The position numbers and the translations under genes are program-made. The notes below the pieces were generated by a model. It had not been told where the DNA came from and made no database searches. It saw only the letters and a list, made by a program, of their open reading frames with translations. This document shows, piece after piece, positions 1-6,717 of a stretch of DNA of 6,872 nucleotides. The stretch is from Candidatus Atribacteria bacterium (GTDB taxonomy: Bacteria; Atribacterota; Phoenicimicrobiia; Phoenicimicrobiales; Stramentimicrobiaceae), in NCBI GenBank assembly GCA_016934875.1, contig JAFGSC010000271.1:1-6872 (forward strand), given 5' to 3'. The stretch's first letter is position 1; each line of letters begins with the position of its first letter.

Positions 1-87
1 CCGTGTGAAGGGGTTGCTCAAGTTGGCCCATTTGGCTAACTTTCGGGTAACACGACCCGCCTTCACATTGTTACGGCGGACAAGCCC
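1..87. repeat. 87-bp terminal direct repeat, left copy
   Basis: Bases 1-87 are identical, in the same orientation, to bases 6786-6872. The copy is GC-rich and non-coding, unlike the AT-rich genes. It folds on itself: TGTGAAGG (4-11) pairs with CCTTCACA (60-67), and inside that stem AGTTGGCC (21-28) pairs with GGCTAACT (34-41, one G-T wobble) and CGGGT (44-48) pairs with ACCCG (55-59). The repeat ends exactly at the window ends, so its true length in the genome cannot be read here. It is either the overlap of a circular contig or part of a longer dispersed element. Confidence 0.95.
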
Positions 88-88
88 C

Positions 89-117
89 GTTCGGTTGAGG
101 CTATGCCTCAGCTGAAC
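89..117. other. Strong 13-bp hairpin with 3-nt loop
   Basis: Bases 89-101 pair with 105-117 around the loop TAT. All 13 positions pair, two of them as G-T wobbles. It lies two bases beyond the 87-bp repeat and is probably part of the same structured element. The nearest T-rich run (about 151-159) is separated from it by another hairpin, so it is not a textbook intrinsic terminator. Confidence 0.7.
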
Positions 118-125
118 ATATTATT

Positions 126-159
126 CCAGGCTCTGCCTGGTATTCCGTATTATTTTTTT
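126..159 (+). other. Second hairpin followed by T-rich tract (possible terminator)
   Basis: CCAGGC (126-131) pairs perfectly with GCCTGG (135-140) around a TCT loop. A T-rich run follows about 11 bases later (150-159). If 6718-6872 and 1-140 form one continuous element, this hairpin could end transcripts running through the 6139-6717 gene. The gap between stem and T-tract is longer than in a typical rho-independent terminator, so that role is weakly supported. Confidence 0.35.
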
Positions 160-182
160 CATTTATCATTTTATGCAGTTTA

Positions 183-245
183 TCCCCCGGTGTTGTCTTC
201 CCCTCTCACACTCTCACTCAAACTGCCTTTCTTTTCCCCCGGTGT
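183..245. repeat. 11-bp direct repeat in a pyrimidine-rich stretch
   Basis: TCCCCCGGTGT occurs at 183-193 and again at 235-245, 52 bases apart. The sequence between them is mostly C and T. No reading frame here looks like a protein, and no function can be assigned. Confidence 0.6.
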
Positions 246-248
246 AAT

Positions 249-328
249 CCTGCTTGCTGCAGGCAGGCTGATAGGAAATCGCTTCGTAACGGCGTAGCCT
301 TCATGTGGCGTAGCGGAATAATCCCGCT
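249..328. repeat. GC-rich intergenic repeat-like patch
   Basis: This patch shares two motifs, in the same order, with the spacer at 6004-6048. GCAGGCAGGC is at 259-268 and 6004-6013. A 15-base motif at 268-282 matches 6034-6048 at 13 of 15 positions. It can form small hairpins: CCTGC 249-253 with GCAGG 259-263, and AGCGG 312-316 with CCGCT 324-328. It looks like a diverged member of a dispersed intergenic family. The rest of the non-coding stretch, 329-539, shows nothing recognisable. Confidence 0.5.
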
Positions 329-539
329 CGACATCATATTGCAAAACATTTTACCTGCAAGCCTAAAAAGATGAGGATAGTTAATAGGTTGAATGAAAAA
401 AGATAAAATGACACCCCTACACTCAAAAATATCAGTATGGCTTTTTAATTCACCCAACCATCCCCTCAGCTATACACTTGTTTTTCTCCTCCCCGCCAAT
501 ACTAAAGGGTAGATAGTTATGAATTGAAAATTCACATAA

Positions 540-580
540 TTCGGTTACCACGTTTCATTTTATGTAGTCCAATAACCGGA
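540..580. other. Inverted repeat upstream of the outer-membrane receptor gene
   Basis: TTCGGTTA (540-547) pairs with TAACCGGA (573-580) over 8 positions, including one wobble, around a 25-base loop. It ends 32 bases before the start codon at 613. A second small palindrome, TGAATT/AATTCA with a GAA loop, lies just before it at 520-534. Either could be an operator or a leader-RNA stem. No TAnnTTTG-type -7 box was found between here and the gene, so the promoter is not located. Confidence 0.35.
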
Positions 581-612
581 CAACAAAATGTTAAACCTGA
601 TAACATAAAATT

Positions 613-3009
613 ATGAGCAATATATTTCTGCGATTTTTGATTATTTTCTCGATTGTAATCTTTAATTCTATTAACTCATTTGCCTCTGAAACTGGGAAAG
701 TCGCAGGGACTGTAATTGATGCTGAAAGTTCAAAAGCTGTTCCGTATGCTAATGTCGAACTTTTAAAAAGAAGCGATTCTACAATGATAAAAGCGGTAAT
801 AACCAATATTGATGGCGAATTTCTGATTGAAGCTGTACCTTGCGGTAATTATTTATTAAGGATTTCTTGCTTGGGCTACCGAAAAGTAATTTTACCGGTA
901 TTTGAGATACTTCCACAAAAAACCCAAATAAAATTAAGTGATACAAAACTTATTACGGAATCAAAATCTCTAAATGAAGTAATTGTAACAGGCTATAAAC
1001 TGGCAGGAGTAATAAAAGATGATAAAATAATTTATAGTGTTAACAGCAAATCTGCAGAAATTGCCCAGTCAGGACTGGAACTATTACGCCAATTACCTGA
1101 TATTACAGTTAATTACTTTTCAGATGATGTAAAACTTGCCGGCAGCAGCAATATTCTTTTCCAGGTGAATGGACGAAAAGTTGATAACAATTATCTGATG
1201 CAACTTAATCCAGGACTTGTGGATAAGATTGAAGTAATTAATAACCCGGGGGCAAATTTTGATGGCGCTGTTGATGCTGTTATTAATATTGTACTGAAAA
1301 GAGAATTTGAATATGGAATGGGTGGCCAGCTTCGCCTTCAATTACCGACTTCGAAAGATATTATCCTCAGTAAAAACAATGCAAGTGTTGACATTTATTT
1401 CAGGAAAGTAAGGTTTTATGTTGCGGGTAGATATAAATTACATGATTATACTATTGAAAATCTAAACAAGCGTACAACCAGCTCAGGCGTATATTTAAAC
1501 CAGCAAATCTTAGGTGAAGAAAAGGGCAGTAATTTTAGTGCCAATTATGGTTTTGACTGGTTTATTAATGACAAAAACACATTAAGTGCATATAGCTCAA
1601 TTCAGCCAATAATAACAAACAGTGCGAATTTTACAACAAAAAATGCCTATACAGAGAGTGAAACAACTTATAGTACCGGGTTTACTTCAAAAACAGATAA
1701 AAACTACCTGTTCGATTACTCCATTTTCTTTCAACATAAATTTCCTAAAAAAGAACACCAAATATCTTTTGAAAATTATTTGAGCAACAGAACTGATGAT
1801 GGAAAAAGTAATTATTATGAGCAGAATGATTTAACCATTCCCTCATATCTCCTTATCCAAAATCAATCAACAGAAAGCAATAATACCTTTTCGTATATGA
1901 AAATAGATTATACCTATCCTTTTTTAAACAAACTTCTGTTTTCCTCAGGTTACAATTGGTATTATCTCAGGAAAGATTACACCTATAATGATTTAGTTTC
2001 AGCATATAGAGATTTTACAAATTATGAGGAAAACAGACATTCGGTTTATTTTAACCTGTCGTCAAATTTGGGTAAACTAAATATCCAAACTGGTATCAGG
2101 TACGAGTTTTCAAACATTAAAATTATTCATGTCTACGACACTGTCAATCGCTATAATTACTTTTTGCCTTCCATCAAGGCGAATTACAGGATTGATGAAA
2201 AAAATATACTGCGTTTCAGTTATAGAAAGTCTTTGGGCCGGCCTGCAATCAATCAGTTAAGCCCCGCAAATTATACAGATGATTCTTATACGCAATCAAA
2301 AGGGAATCCAACCCTCAAGCCTTCTATTAAAAACCATATCGAATTGGAACATCGTATTCAATTCAATAAGTCAATGTATGTTAATTATAGGCCATATTTA
2401 AGTCTTTCAAAGGATGGTATAAGTCAGGTCAACCTTATCGTCTCAGATTCAATTTTGCGAAAACAATACAGCAATGTAAATAATGAGTTGGAGTATGGTA
2501 TCATATTCTCAGGTATGTTTTCGGTTAAGGATATTTGGACGACAAACCTCTCTTTTACCTATTACAGAAAGAAATTGGATGCTTTGCCTGAATATGGGAT
2601 TAACGAGACGGTAAAGGACAATTCATGGCGCTTAAATATTAGTTCACAATTGGTGTTAACCAAAGAATGGATGCTATTTCTTGAATTTAATTACGAAGCT
2701 CCAACCATTGCTTATCAAAGCAAAAAACATGAATATTATGACTTTGTCATTGGCTTTAATAAAACTTTTAATAAGAAGTTTACAGTTTCAGCATTTACAA
2801 TGAATCCTTGGAGTAATCGCTATACATACGACAAAAGGACTTACAGCACAGAATCGATGGTTCAGTATACTGAAAACTCAATTAAATATGATTATATTTT
2901 CATTATAAAGTTTGGATATAGGTTTAAATCAGGAAAAACCGGTAAAAAGATTGGCAGGAATGCAGAAAACGAAGAAGTGATGTCGCCAAAGAAAGGAATA
3001 CTAGATTAA
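613..3009 (+). CDS. TonB-dependent receptor-like outer-membrane beta-barrel protein
   Basis: This 798-residue protein is predicted to sit in the outer membrane. A signal peptide covers about residues 1-25 (hydrophobic core LRFLIIFSIVIF, then NSFAS). Residues 27-110 resemble the carboxypeptidase-regulatory-like domain common on Bacteroidetes receptors (GKVAGTVIDAESSKAVPYANV, then DGEFLIEAVPCGNYLLRISCLGY). Residues about 119-230 form a plug-like domain opening with LNEVIVTGYK and ending with the plug signature IEVINNPGANFDGAVDAVINI. The rest is rich in alternating aromatic strands typical of a beta-barrel, best matching the outer membrane beta-barrel family (PF14905 type). Family members are thought to import a ligand or act in envelope signalling; the substrate cannot be told from sequence. 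There is no SusD-like partner, so a polysaccharide-utilisation role is not indicated. The sigma-factor unit starts 76 bases downstream. The ATG at 613 is chosen because the signal peptide follows at once. Confidence 0.9.
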   Translation: MSNIFLRFLIIFSIVIFNSINSFASETGKVAGTVIDAESSKAVPYANVELLKRSDSTMIKAVITNIDGEFLIEAVPCGNYLLRISCLGYRKVILPVFEILPQKTQIKLSDTKLITESKSLNEVIVTGYKLAGVIKDDKIIYSVNSKSAEIAQSGLELLRQLPDITVNYFSDDVKLAGSSNILFQVNGRKVDNNYLMQLNPGLVDKIEVINNPGANFDGAVDAVINIVLKREFEYGMGGQLRLQLPTSKDIILSKNNASVDIYFRKVRFYVAGRYKLHDYTIENLNKRTTSSGVYLNQQILGEEKGSNFSANYGFDWFINDKNTLSAYSSIQPIITNSANFTTKNAYTESETTYSTGFTSKTDKNYLFDYSIFFQHKFPKKEHQISFENYLSNRTDDGKSNYYEQNDLTIPSYLLIQNQSTESNNTFSYMKIDYTYPFLNKLLFSSGYNWYYLRKDYTYNDLVSAYRDFTNYEENRHSVYFNLSSNLGKLNIQTGIRYEFSNIKIIHVYDTVNRYNYFLPSIKANYRIDEKNILRFSYRKSLGRPAINQLSPANYTDDSYTQSKGNPTLKPSIKNHIELEHRIQFNKSMYVNYRPYLSLSKDGISQVNLIVSDSILRKQYSNVNNELEYGIIFSGMFSVKDIWTTNLSFTYYRKKLDALPEYGINETVKDNSWRLNISSQLVLTKEWMLFLEFNYEAPTIAYQSKKHEYYDFVIGFNKTFNKKFTVSAFTMNPWSNRYTYDKRTYSTESMVQYTENSIKYDYIFIIKFGYRFKSGKTGKKIGRNAENEEVMSPKKGILD

Positions 3010-3085
3010 AAAGTCTTTTTTGTTACCAATTCAGAATTTATGCAGTCTAATAAAATAGTATTAATTATAATAAAAATAGAGCGTT

Positions 3086-3433
3086 ATGAAAGCAGATGAT
3101 TTAATTAGTATGATATTAATTCTGGGAGTACTTCCGGTTACAATCCTTCTGATTGTTTATTACATTCAAAAAGCAAAGATTAGGGAAAGAATGCAACTAC
3201 TTGAAAAAGGAATTGATATTACGTCATTACAAAAAAAAGACAGCCCGTTTAATAATATTTTAATGTGGGGAATGCTGTCAACTGGTGTAGGCCTGGGCTT
3301 GTTACTCGGGTTTTTGTTGATTGAGCAGGGTATCTTTAAAGACGATGCCATCATGGGTATTTTAGCCATACTATTTGGCGGAATTGGCTTAACCATCTAC
3401 TATTTTATCAATAAAAGAGGTGGTAACAAGTAG
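3086..3433 (+). CDS. DUF6249-like small membrane protein
   Basis: This 115-residue inner-membrane protein has three predicted transmembrane segments at about residues 6-27, 57-79 and 88-108. Between the first two is a charged cytoplasmic-looking loop (KAKIRERMQLLEKGIDITSLQKKD). This pattern, with the RxRMQLLEKGID-type motif, fits the DUF6249 family, often found next to ECF sigma factors in Bacteroidetes; the family name is from memory, not a search. Its stop is 8 bases before the sigma-factor start, so the two are almost certainly co-transcribed. It may take part in signal sensing or in controlling the sigma factor, but its biochemical role is unknown. Confidence 0.8.
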   Translation: MKADDLISMILILGVLPVTILLIVYYIQKAKIRERMQLLEKGIDITSLQKKDSPFNNILMWGMLSTGVGLGLLLGFLLIEQGIFKDDAIMGILAILFGGIGLTIYYFINKRGGNK

Positions 3434-3441
3434 CCAAAAAC

Positions 3442-4005
3442 ATGGACAACCTTTATATTCAAAAAGTACTTAACGGAGATTATACCGGATTCTCATATTT
3501 TGTTGATAAATATAAGGATATGGCATATTCCATTGCTTTTCGGATAGTAAACAATAGTGAGGATGCAGAGGAAATTGTGCAGGATTCGTTTGTCAAATCC
3601 TTTAAATCATTGAACAAGTTCAGGCAGGATTCTAAATTCTCGACATGGTTTTACCGGATAGTTGTAAATAATTCATTGTCGAAAGTGAAAAGAAGAAAAT
3701 TTGATTCAGGAAATATTGATTTAGAGAACGTTTCAGATATTGCAATTGAAGAAATAGAATCAACTTACAATCATTTAACTCAAACTGACCAACAAAAGTA
3801 CATTAACATAGCATTAAACCAGCTAAATTATGAGGACAGTTTACTTTTAACGCTCTACTATTTAAATGAGAATTCATTAGATGAAATCTCTGAGATTACG
3901 GAAATAAAAAATGAGAACCTGAAAATGAAAATTCACAGGGCAAGACAAAAAATGTATATTGTTTTGGAAAAGGAATTAAAGTCAGAAATTAAAAATCTAT
4001 TGTAA
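3442..4005 (+). CDS. ECF-type RNA polymerase sigma-70 factor
   Basis: This 187-residue protein directs RNA polymerase to a specific promoter set in response to an envelope or extracellular signal. Region 2 spans about residues 18-85 and shows the conserved series FVDKYKDMAYSIAFRIV, DAEEIVQDSFVKSF (41-54, core-polymerase binding and -10 melting) and FSTWFYRIVVN (66-76). Region 4 spans about 121-175, with a helix-turn-helix (about 145-168: LDEISEITEIKNENLKMKIHRARQKM) for the -35 element. There is no region 1 or 3, and the length is normal for the ECF group. It sits 8 bases after the DUF6249-like gene, and its stop overlaps the next gene's start by one base (TAATG), implying translational coupling. 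The targets are unknown; the adjacent receptor is a plausible one. Confidence 0.95.
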   Translation: MDNLYIQKVLNGDYTGFSYFVDKYKDMAYSIAFRIVNNSEDAEEIVQDSFVKSFKSLNKFRQDSKFSTWFYRIVVNNSLSKVKRRKFDSGNIDLENVSDIAIEEIESTYNHLTQTDQQKYINIALNQLNYEDSLLLTLYYLNENSLDEISEITEIKNENLKMKIHRARQKMYIVLEKELKSEIKNLL

Positions 4006-4388
4006 TGGATAATACAAACGTTGATAATTTTACAAAAGAAATAATTTCGGGCAGCAAACTGGAATTGTCAAATCCCGATTTTAACAAAACCTTAATGGAT
4101 AGAATAAAGACCCAAAATCAAAAAAGAATAATCTATTCTAACATTAAATTGTATTCATTTTTATTTCTTACAATTGATATTGCTATAATAGCTTTGTTGA
4201 ATCTAACAGGTATTAGATTTTCAGACATTGCCTTAAAAATAAGCTTTATTAACCGTGGTTTTGAGAATTTTTATTCTAATCCAGAACAATTAACATCAAT
4301 TTATTTTGCCGTATTATTTACTGTAATTCTTATGATTAAGTTGTTTTCCCGCACTGGATACTCATATTTAAAGACACACGAAGGATAA
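4005..4388 (+). CDS. Small two-helix membrane protein, possible anti-sigma partner
   Basis: This 127-residue protein is not recognised as a named family. It has an acidic/polar N-terminal part (about 1-45, containing LSNPDFNKTLMDRIK, a type of motif often seen in proteins encoded next to Bacteroidetes sigma factors), a transmembrane helix at about 47-68, an exposed loop (about 70-95), and a second helix at about 97-114. Its ATG overlaps the sigma-factor stop by one base, so the two are probably made in matched amounts. Position, size and topology suggest that the cytoplasmic N-terminus binds and holds the sigma factor at the membrane. This is inferred from context; no zinc-finger anti-sigma motif (HxxxCxxC) is present. 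Confidence 0.8.
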   Translation: MDNTNVDNFTKEIISGSKLELSNPDFNKTLMDRIKTQNQKRIIYSNIKLYSFLFLTIDIAIIALLNLTGIRFSDIALKISFINRGFENFYSNPEQLTSIYFAVLFTVILMIKLFSRTGYSYLKTHEG

Positions 4389-4590
4389 AAGAATAAAGAA
4401 ATCGTTTATCTCATCACTCCCATCCCTTCGCAGCAAGGCACATGCCACAAACTGCATATGCCATCGCACCACCAGAGTTTGCGGCAAGAGCATAGCTGCC
4501 CGTCCCGCACAATCGCACCAAGAAATGACTGTGCTTTGATTGAAAAGATTGTTTATATTTGACTGATTAATAAACAAAAAGACAAAAAAG
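4389..4590. other. Non-coding spacer with GC-rich repeat-like patch
   Basis: Composition shifts from AT-rich coding to GC-rich at about 4425-4525. The nonamer ATCGCACCA occurs at 4463-4471 and 4512-4520. Between the copies is a small potential stem (GGCA 4483-4486 with TGCC 4497-4500). The end of the spacer, from about 4535, is AT-rich again and contains a candidate promoter. No protein-like frame is visible on either strand. It is probably a member of a dispersed intergenic family, but no second copy is in this window. Confidence 0.45.
4535..4561 (+). promoter_or_regulatory. Candidate Bacteroidetes-type promoter
   Basis: TATATTTG at 4554-4561 matches the Bacteroidetes -7 consensus TAnnTTTG perfectly. 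A TTTG at 4535-4538 could be the -33 element, but the 15-base gap is shorter than the usual ~19. Transcription would start near 4568 and run through the large hairpin before reaching the serine-hydrolase start at 4765, giving a leader of about 200 nt. Confidence 0.35.
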
Positions 4591-4600
4591 GCCAGCAGGT

Positions 4601-4720
4601 AACACGCGGTTTACGCTATAGGGGTTTTAGTAGCATATCAAGCGTTTAAGCTCGCCTTAAAGTTTGTAACGGGCGATTTAGTAACAGCTCCGAAATCCCC
4701 TACGGCGAATACCGCCAACT
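4601..4720. other. Large imperfect stem-loop spacer element (~120 nt)
   Basis: Bases 4606-4624 pair with 4697-4715: 15 of 19 positions are Watson-Crick and one more is a wobble. TAGGGG (4619-4624) with CCCCTA (4697-4702) forms the longest clean block. Inside the ~72-nt apical part, TTTAAG (4645-4650) pairs with CTTAAA (4656-4661), as an alternative to TCGCC (4652-4656) with GGCGA (4672-4676). It is GC-richer than the flanking genes and non-coding. It directly precedes the motif TTTGTATGCCAT (4722-4733) and then the serine-hydrolase gene. It may act as a leader-RNA structure, a recombination site folded from single-stranded DNA, or a dispersed repeat. Confidence 0.6.
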
Positions 4721-4721
4721 G

Positions 4722-4733
4722 TTTGTATGCCAT
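4722..4733 (+). repeat. 5' boundary motif of serine-hydrolase unit
   Basis: TTTGTATGCCAT matches the 6081-6092 boundary (TTTGTA-NNN-CAT) in front of the next gene. TTGTATG (4723-4729) is the exact inverse complement of CATACAA (5937-5943), found just after the gene's stop codon. The gene is thus bracketed by a matched inverted pair. Confidence 0.45.
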
Positions 4734-4764
4734 ATTAAAGACACAATCTACTAATAGATACATT

Positions 4765-5925
4765 ATGAAAAAAAATATTACTTTAATTTTAATTTTTGGA
4801 TTTTCAGTTATTGCTTATGGACAAAGGTTATCCCCTGAAAAGATAAAACCAATTTGTCAAGACATGTTGATTAAATATATGCAACAAACTTTACATGATT
4901 TAAAAATACCAGGAATAACTGTTTCAATTTTTAATGGTAATAAGGTTCTAAATGAAGCTGTACTTGGCGTGAGAAGATTAAATTCAAACGATAGTATCAA
5001 ACTGAATGATAAATTTCACTTAGGTTCATGTGGTAAAGCAATGACGGGGTTTGTTGCAGGTAGATTAGTGGAAAAAGGATTAATTAGATGGGATACAAAA
5101 GTTTTTGATGTTTTCCCGGAATTTAAAGATAGCTCAAATGTTGCATATCTTAATGTCACTTTAAGTGAGCTATTATCTCATCGCTCAAAAGTTCGGACGT
5201 TTGGAGAAGATGACGAATGGGCACTTTTACCAAATTTTAAGGGGCAAGACAATATGGAAAGGCGACATAACTTTTCAAAGTGGCTTCTTAGACAGGAAAC
5301 AGTTGAGTTAGATAGTATAAAAAAGTACACATACTCAAATGCTGGCTATACAGTTGCAGCTCATATGATGGAAAAAGTCACCGAAAAGTCTTGGGAAAAC
5401 TTGATAAATGAAGAATTATTTAAACCATTGAATATTAATGCTTCTTTTGGTTGGCCTGCTCTAAGTGATAAAAATCAACCTTGGGGTCATTGGATTTTAG
5501 ATAATGACAGCAAATTAACCATTCATTCGCCAAATGGTGATTACAAAATGGATGACATTATAACACCTGCGGGAAATTACAGTTTATCTATTATAGATTA
5601 CACTAAATTTCTTCAATTAAATTTATTAGGGATTAACGGTACAGATACAATCCTAAAATCTTCAACCTACGATTATTTACATTATTGCAATTTTGTGCCT
5701 GAAAAGCCTCTTGTAGGTTGGTATTCAATTGGGTGGGGAGTATATAGGACACCAGAATCATATATGATTAGCACACATGATGGGAGTGCATGTACATTTT
5801 ATTGTTATACATTATTGTTTAAAGAATTAAATTTTGGTTTGGTGATTATTACCAATGCCGGAGAAGATGAATCAATAAAAGGTGTAAAAAAGCTGAAAAA
5901 TAAGATACTAAAATATTATAAATGA
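4765..5925 (+). CDS. Secreted serine hydrolase, beta-lactamase/PBP4* family
   Basis: This 386-residue protein begins with a signal peptide (MKKNITLILIFGFSVIAYGQ, likely cleaved after G19 or Q20), so it is exported to the periplasm or surface. It has the active-site series of the class C beta-lactamase/serine-hydrolase family (PF00144): SxxK as S88-C-G-K91 (nucleophile and general base), LLSHRS at 136-141, YxN as Y190-S-N192, and H338-D-G340 in place of KTG. Family members include D-peptidases and esterases acting on cell-wall peptides or small esters, and few are true beta-lactamases, so the substrate is open. The ATG at 4765 is chosen because the signal peptide starts there; an in-frame TTG at 4723 would add 14 residues and lies in the boundary repeat. 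It is a stand-alone gene between two GC-rich spacers. Confidence 0.92.
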   Translation: MKKNITLILIFGFSVIAYGQRLSPEKIKPICQDMLIKYMQQTLHDLKIPGITVSIFNGNKVLNEAVLGVRRLNSNDSIKLNDKFHLGSCGKAMTGFVAGRLVEKGLIRWDTKVFDVFPEFKDSSNVAYLNVTLSELLSHRSKVRTFGEDDEWALLPNFKGQDNMERRHNFSKWLLRQETVELDSIKKYTYSNAGYTVAAHMMEKVTEKSWENLINEELFKPLNINASFGWPALSDKNQPWGHWILDNDSKLTIHSPNGDYKMDDIITPAGNYSLSIIDYTKFLQLNLLGINGTDTILKSSTYDYLHYCNFVPEKPLVGWYSIGWGVYRTPESYMISTHDGSACTFYCYTLLFKELNFGLVIITNAGEDESIKGVKKLKNKILKYYK

Positions 5926-5934
5926 AACAAATAC

Positions 5935-5946
5935 GACATACAACAC
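5935..5946 (-). repeat. 3' boundary motif of serine-hydrolase unit
   Basis: Located 9 bases after the stop codon. CATACAA (5937-5943) is the exact inverse complement of TTGTATG at 4723-4729. Extended to nine bases (5935-5943), the match is 8 of 9. Confidence 0.45.
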
Positions 5947-6080
5947 ACACTATAGCCAATAAGGGTTTCAGAGGTATGCGAAGGGCTTTAGCCCCTACCT
6001 TCGGCAGGCAGGCGCTTCAACTTTTCATGTACCCTGGTAGGAAACCGCCCGCAATCGGCAACTTTTCATGACGTCACCGT
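5947..6080. other. GC-rich structured spacer with internal repeats
   Basis: AGGTA (5972-5976) pairs with TACCT (5996-6000), and inside it GGGCT (5983-5987) pairs with AGCCC (5990-5994). Alternatively CGAAGG (5979-5984) pairs with CCTTCG (5998-6003). CAACTTTTCATG is directly repeated at 6018-6029 and 6059-6070. GCAGGCAGGC (6004-6013) and the motif at 6034-6048 are shared with the patch at 259-282. No coding frame is seen. It separates two stand-alone genes, as the 4601-4720 element does, but shares little primary sequence with it. Confidence 0.55.
6018..6070. repeat. 12-bp direct repeat pair
   Basis: CAACTTTTCATG occurs at 6018-6029 and 6059-6070. The first copy falls inside the 20 bases that separate the two motifs held in common with 259-282, where those motifs are adjacent. 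Confidence 0.75.
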
Positions 6081-6092
6081 TTTGTAGCGCAT
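6081..6092 (+). repeat. 5' boundary motif of lipoprotein unit
   Basis: TTTGTAGCGCAT has the same TTTGTA-NNN-CAT layout as 4722-4733. TGTAGCG (6083-6089) is the exact inverse complement of CGCTACA (6721-6727) after the gene. The variable triplet differs between the two units but is matched inside this one. Confidence 0.45.
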
Positions 6093-6138
6093 TTAAAAAA
6101 AAGACATTCTGAACATTGATTGAATTAAGTCTTATTAA

Positions 6139-6717
6139 ATGATTATGGTGAAAAAATACGCATGGATTCTGATAATAGGATTAATTGTCATTTTCATTTC
6201 CTGCCATCCAAGACAAATCAATCTTACAAATGAGCAGATTGTAGCTAACTATTATAAAGGCCTAAACGATGGTGATTTTAGCCTTATTATAAATCTTGTT
6301 TCCGACAGCATTCAAACAACAGAAAAAGAGTATATAATAACTCGCAGTAGAAAAGAATTATATCAACAATTCAAATGGGATTCTGTATTTAATCCTAAAT
6401 ATGAATTGATTGATTTGAAAGCCGATAGTAATTCAATTGAAGCAACTGTTAGCAAGACCTGCAAGCGGATTGAATTCTTACAAGACACTTCGTTGATAAT
6501 CAAAGTAATGATTGATTTAAAAAATGGTCAAATGACTAAGATTCAGATAATAGATTATGTTTATATAAATTTTGCAAAATGGCAGCCACGGCGTGATTCT
6601 TTAGTTGTATGGATTGATAAAAAACACCCGGAATTATCCGGATTTTTAAATGATTTTACAATAAAAGGAGCAGAGAATTATTTAAAAGCAATAGAGTTTT
6701 ATAAGAATGAAAAATAA
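6139..6717 (+). CDS. Putative lipoprotein, possibly NTF2/SnoaL-like
   Basis: A 192-residue protein, or 190 if the second ATG (6145) is used; no ribosome-binding site decides between them. It begins with two lysines, a hydrophobic stretch (YAWILIIGLIVIFIS) and Cys22, which looks like a Bacteroidetes lipobox (FIS-C), so it is probably an exported lipid-anchored protein. After the cysteine, NEQIVANYYKGLNDGDFSLI (31-50) has the helix-then-short-step pattern of NTF2-like domains, followed by alternating strands (about 88-141: YELIDLKAD, SIEATVSKTCKRIEF, SLIIKVMIDL, QMTKIQIIDYVYI). The NTF2-like call is a fold-level guess; no catalytic residues can be assigned and no characterised homologue is recognised. 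It is a stand-alone gene between GC-rich spacers. Confidence 0.8.
   Translation: MIMVKKYAWILIIGLIVIFISCHPRQINLTNEQIVANYYKGLNDGDFSLIINLVSDSIQTTEKEYIITRSRKELYQQFKWDSVFNPKYELIDLKADSNSIEATVSKTCKRIEFLQDTSLIIKVMIDLKNGQMTKIQIIDYVYINFAKWQPRRDSLVVWIDKKHPELSGFLNDFTIKGAENYLKAIEFYKNEK

Noticed and set aside
103..297. 64-codon open frame on + strand
   Set aside because: It begins inside a strong hairpin loop, crosses a low-complexity pyrimidine-rich repeat region, and has no domain-like or protein-like pattern.
218..457. 79-codon open frame on - strand
   Set aside because: It overlaps the GC-rich repeat-like patch and shows no recognisable protein features.
3008..3021. A-run / T-run inverted repeat after the receptor gene as a terminator
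   Set aside because: The stem is only A-T pairs with a 3-nt loop and no GC, so it is too weak to call.
4368..4577. 69-codon open frame on - strand
   Set aside because: It overlaps the end of the 4005-4388 gene and the repeat-like spacer. Its composition looks like translated non-coding DNA.
4723..4764. TTG start extending the serine hydrolase by 14 residues
   Set aside because: The extension would put polar residues ahead of an otherwise standard signal peptide and lies in the boundary repeat. ATG at 4765 is better.
5935..6092. Canonical integron attC site
   Set aside because: The boxes do not fit RYYYAAC/GTTRRRY cleanly: ATACAAC matches 6 of 7, and the paired side has an extra T. No integrase gene is in the window. 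Kept only as an analogy.
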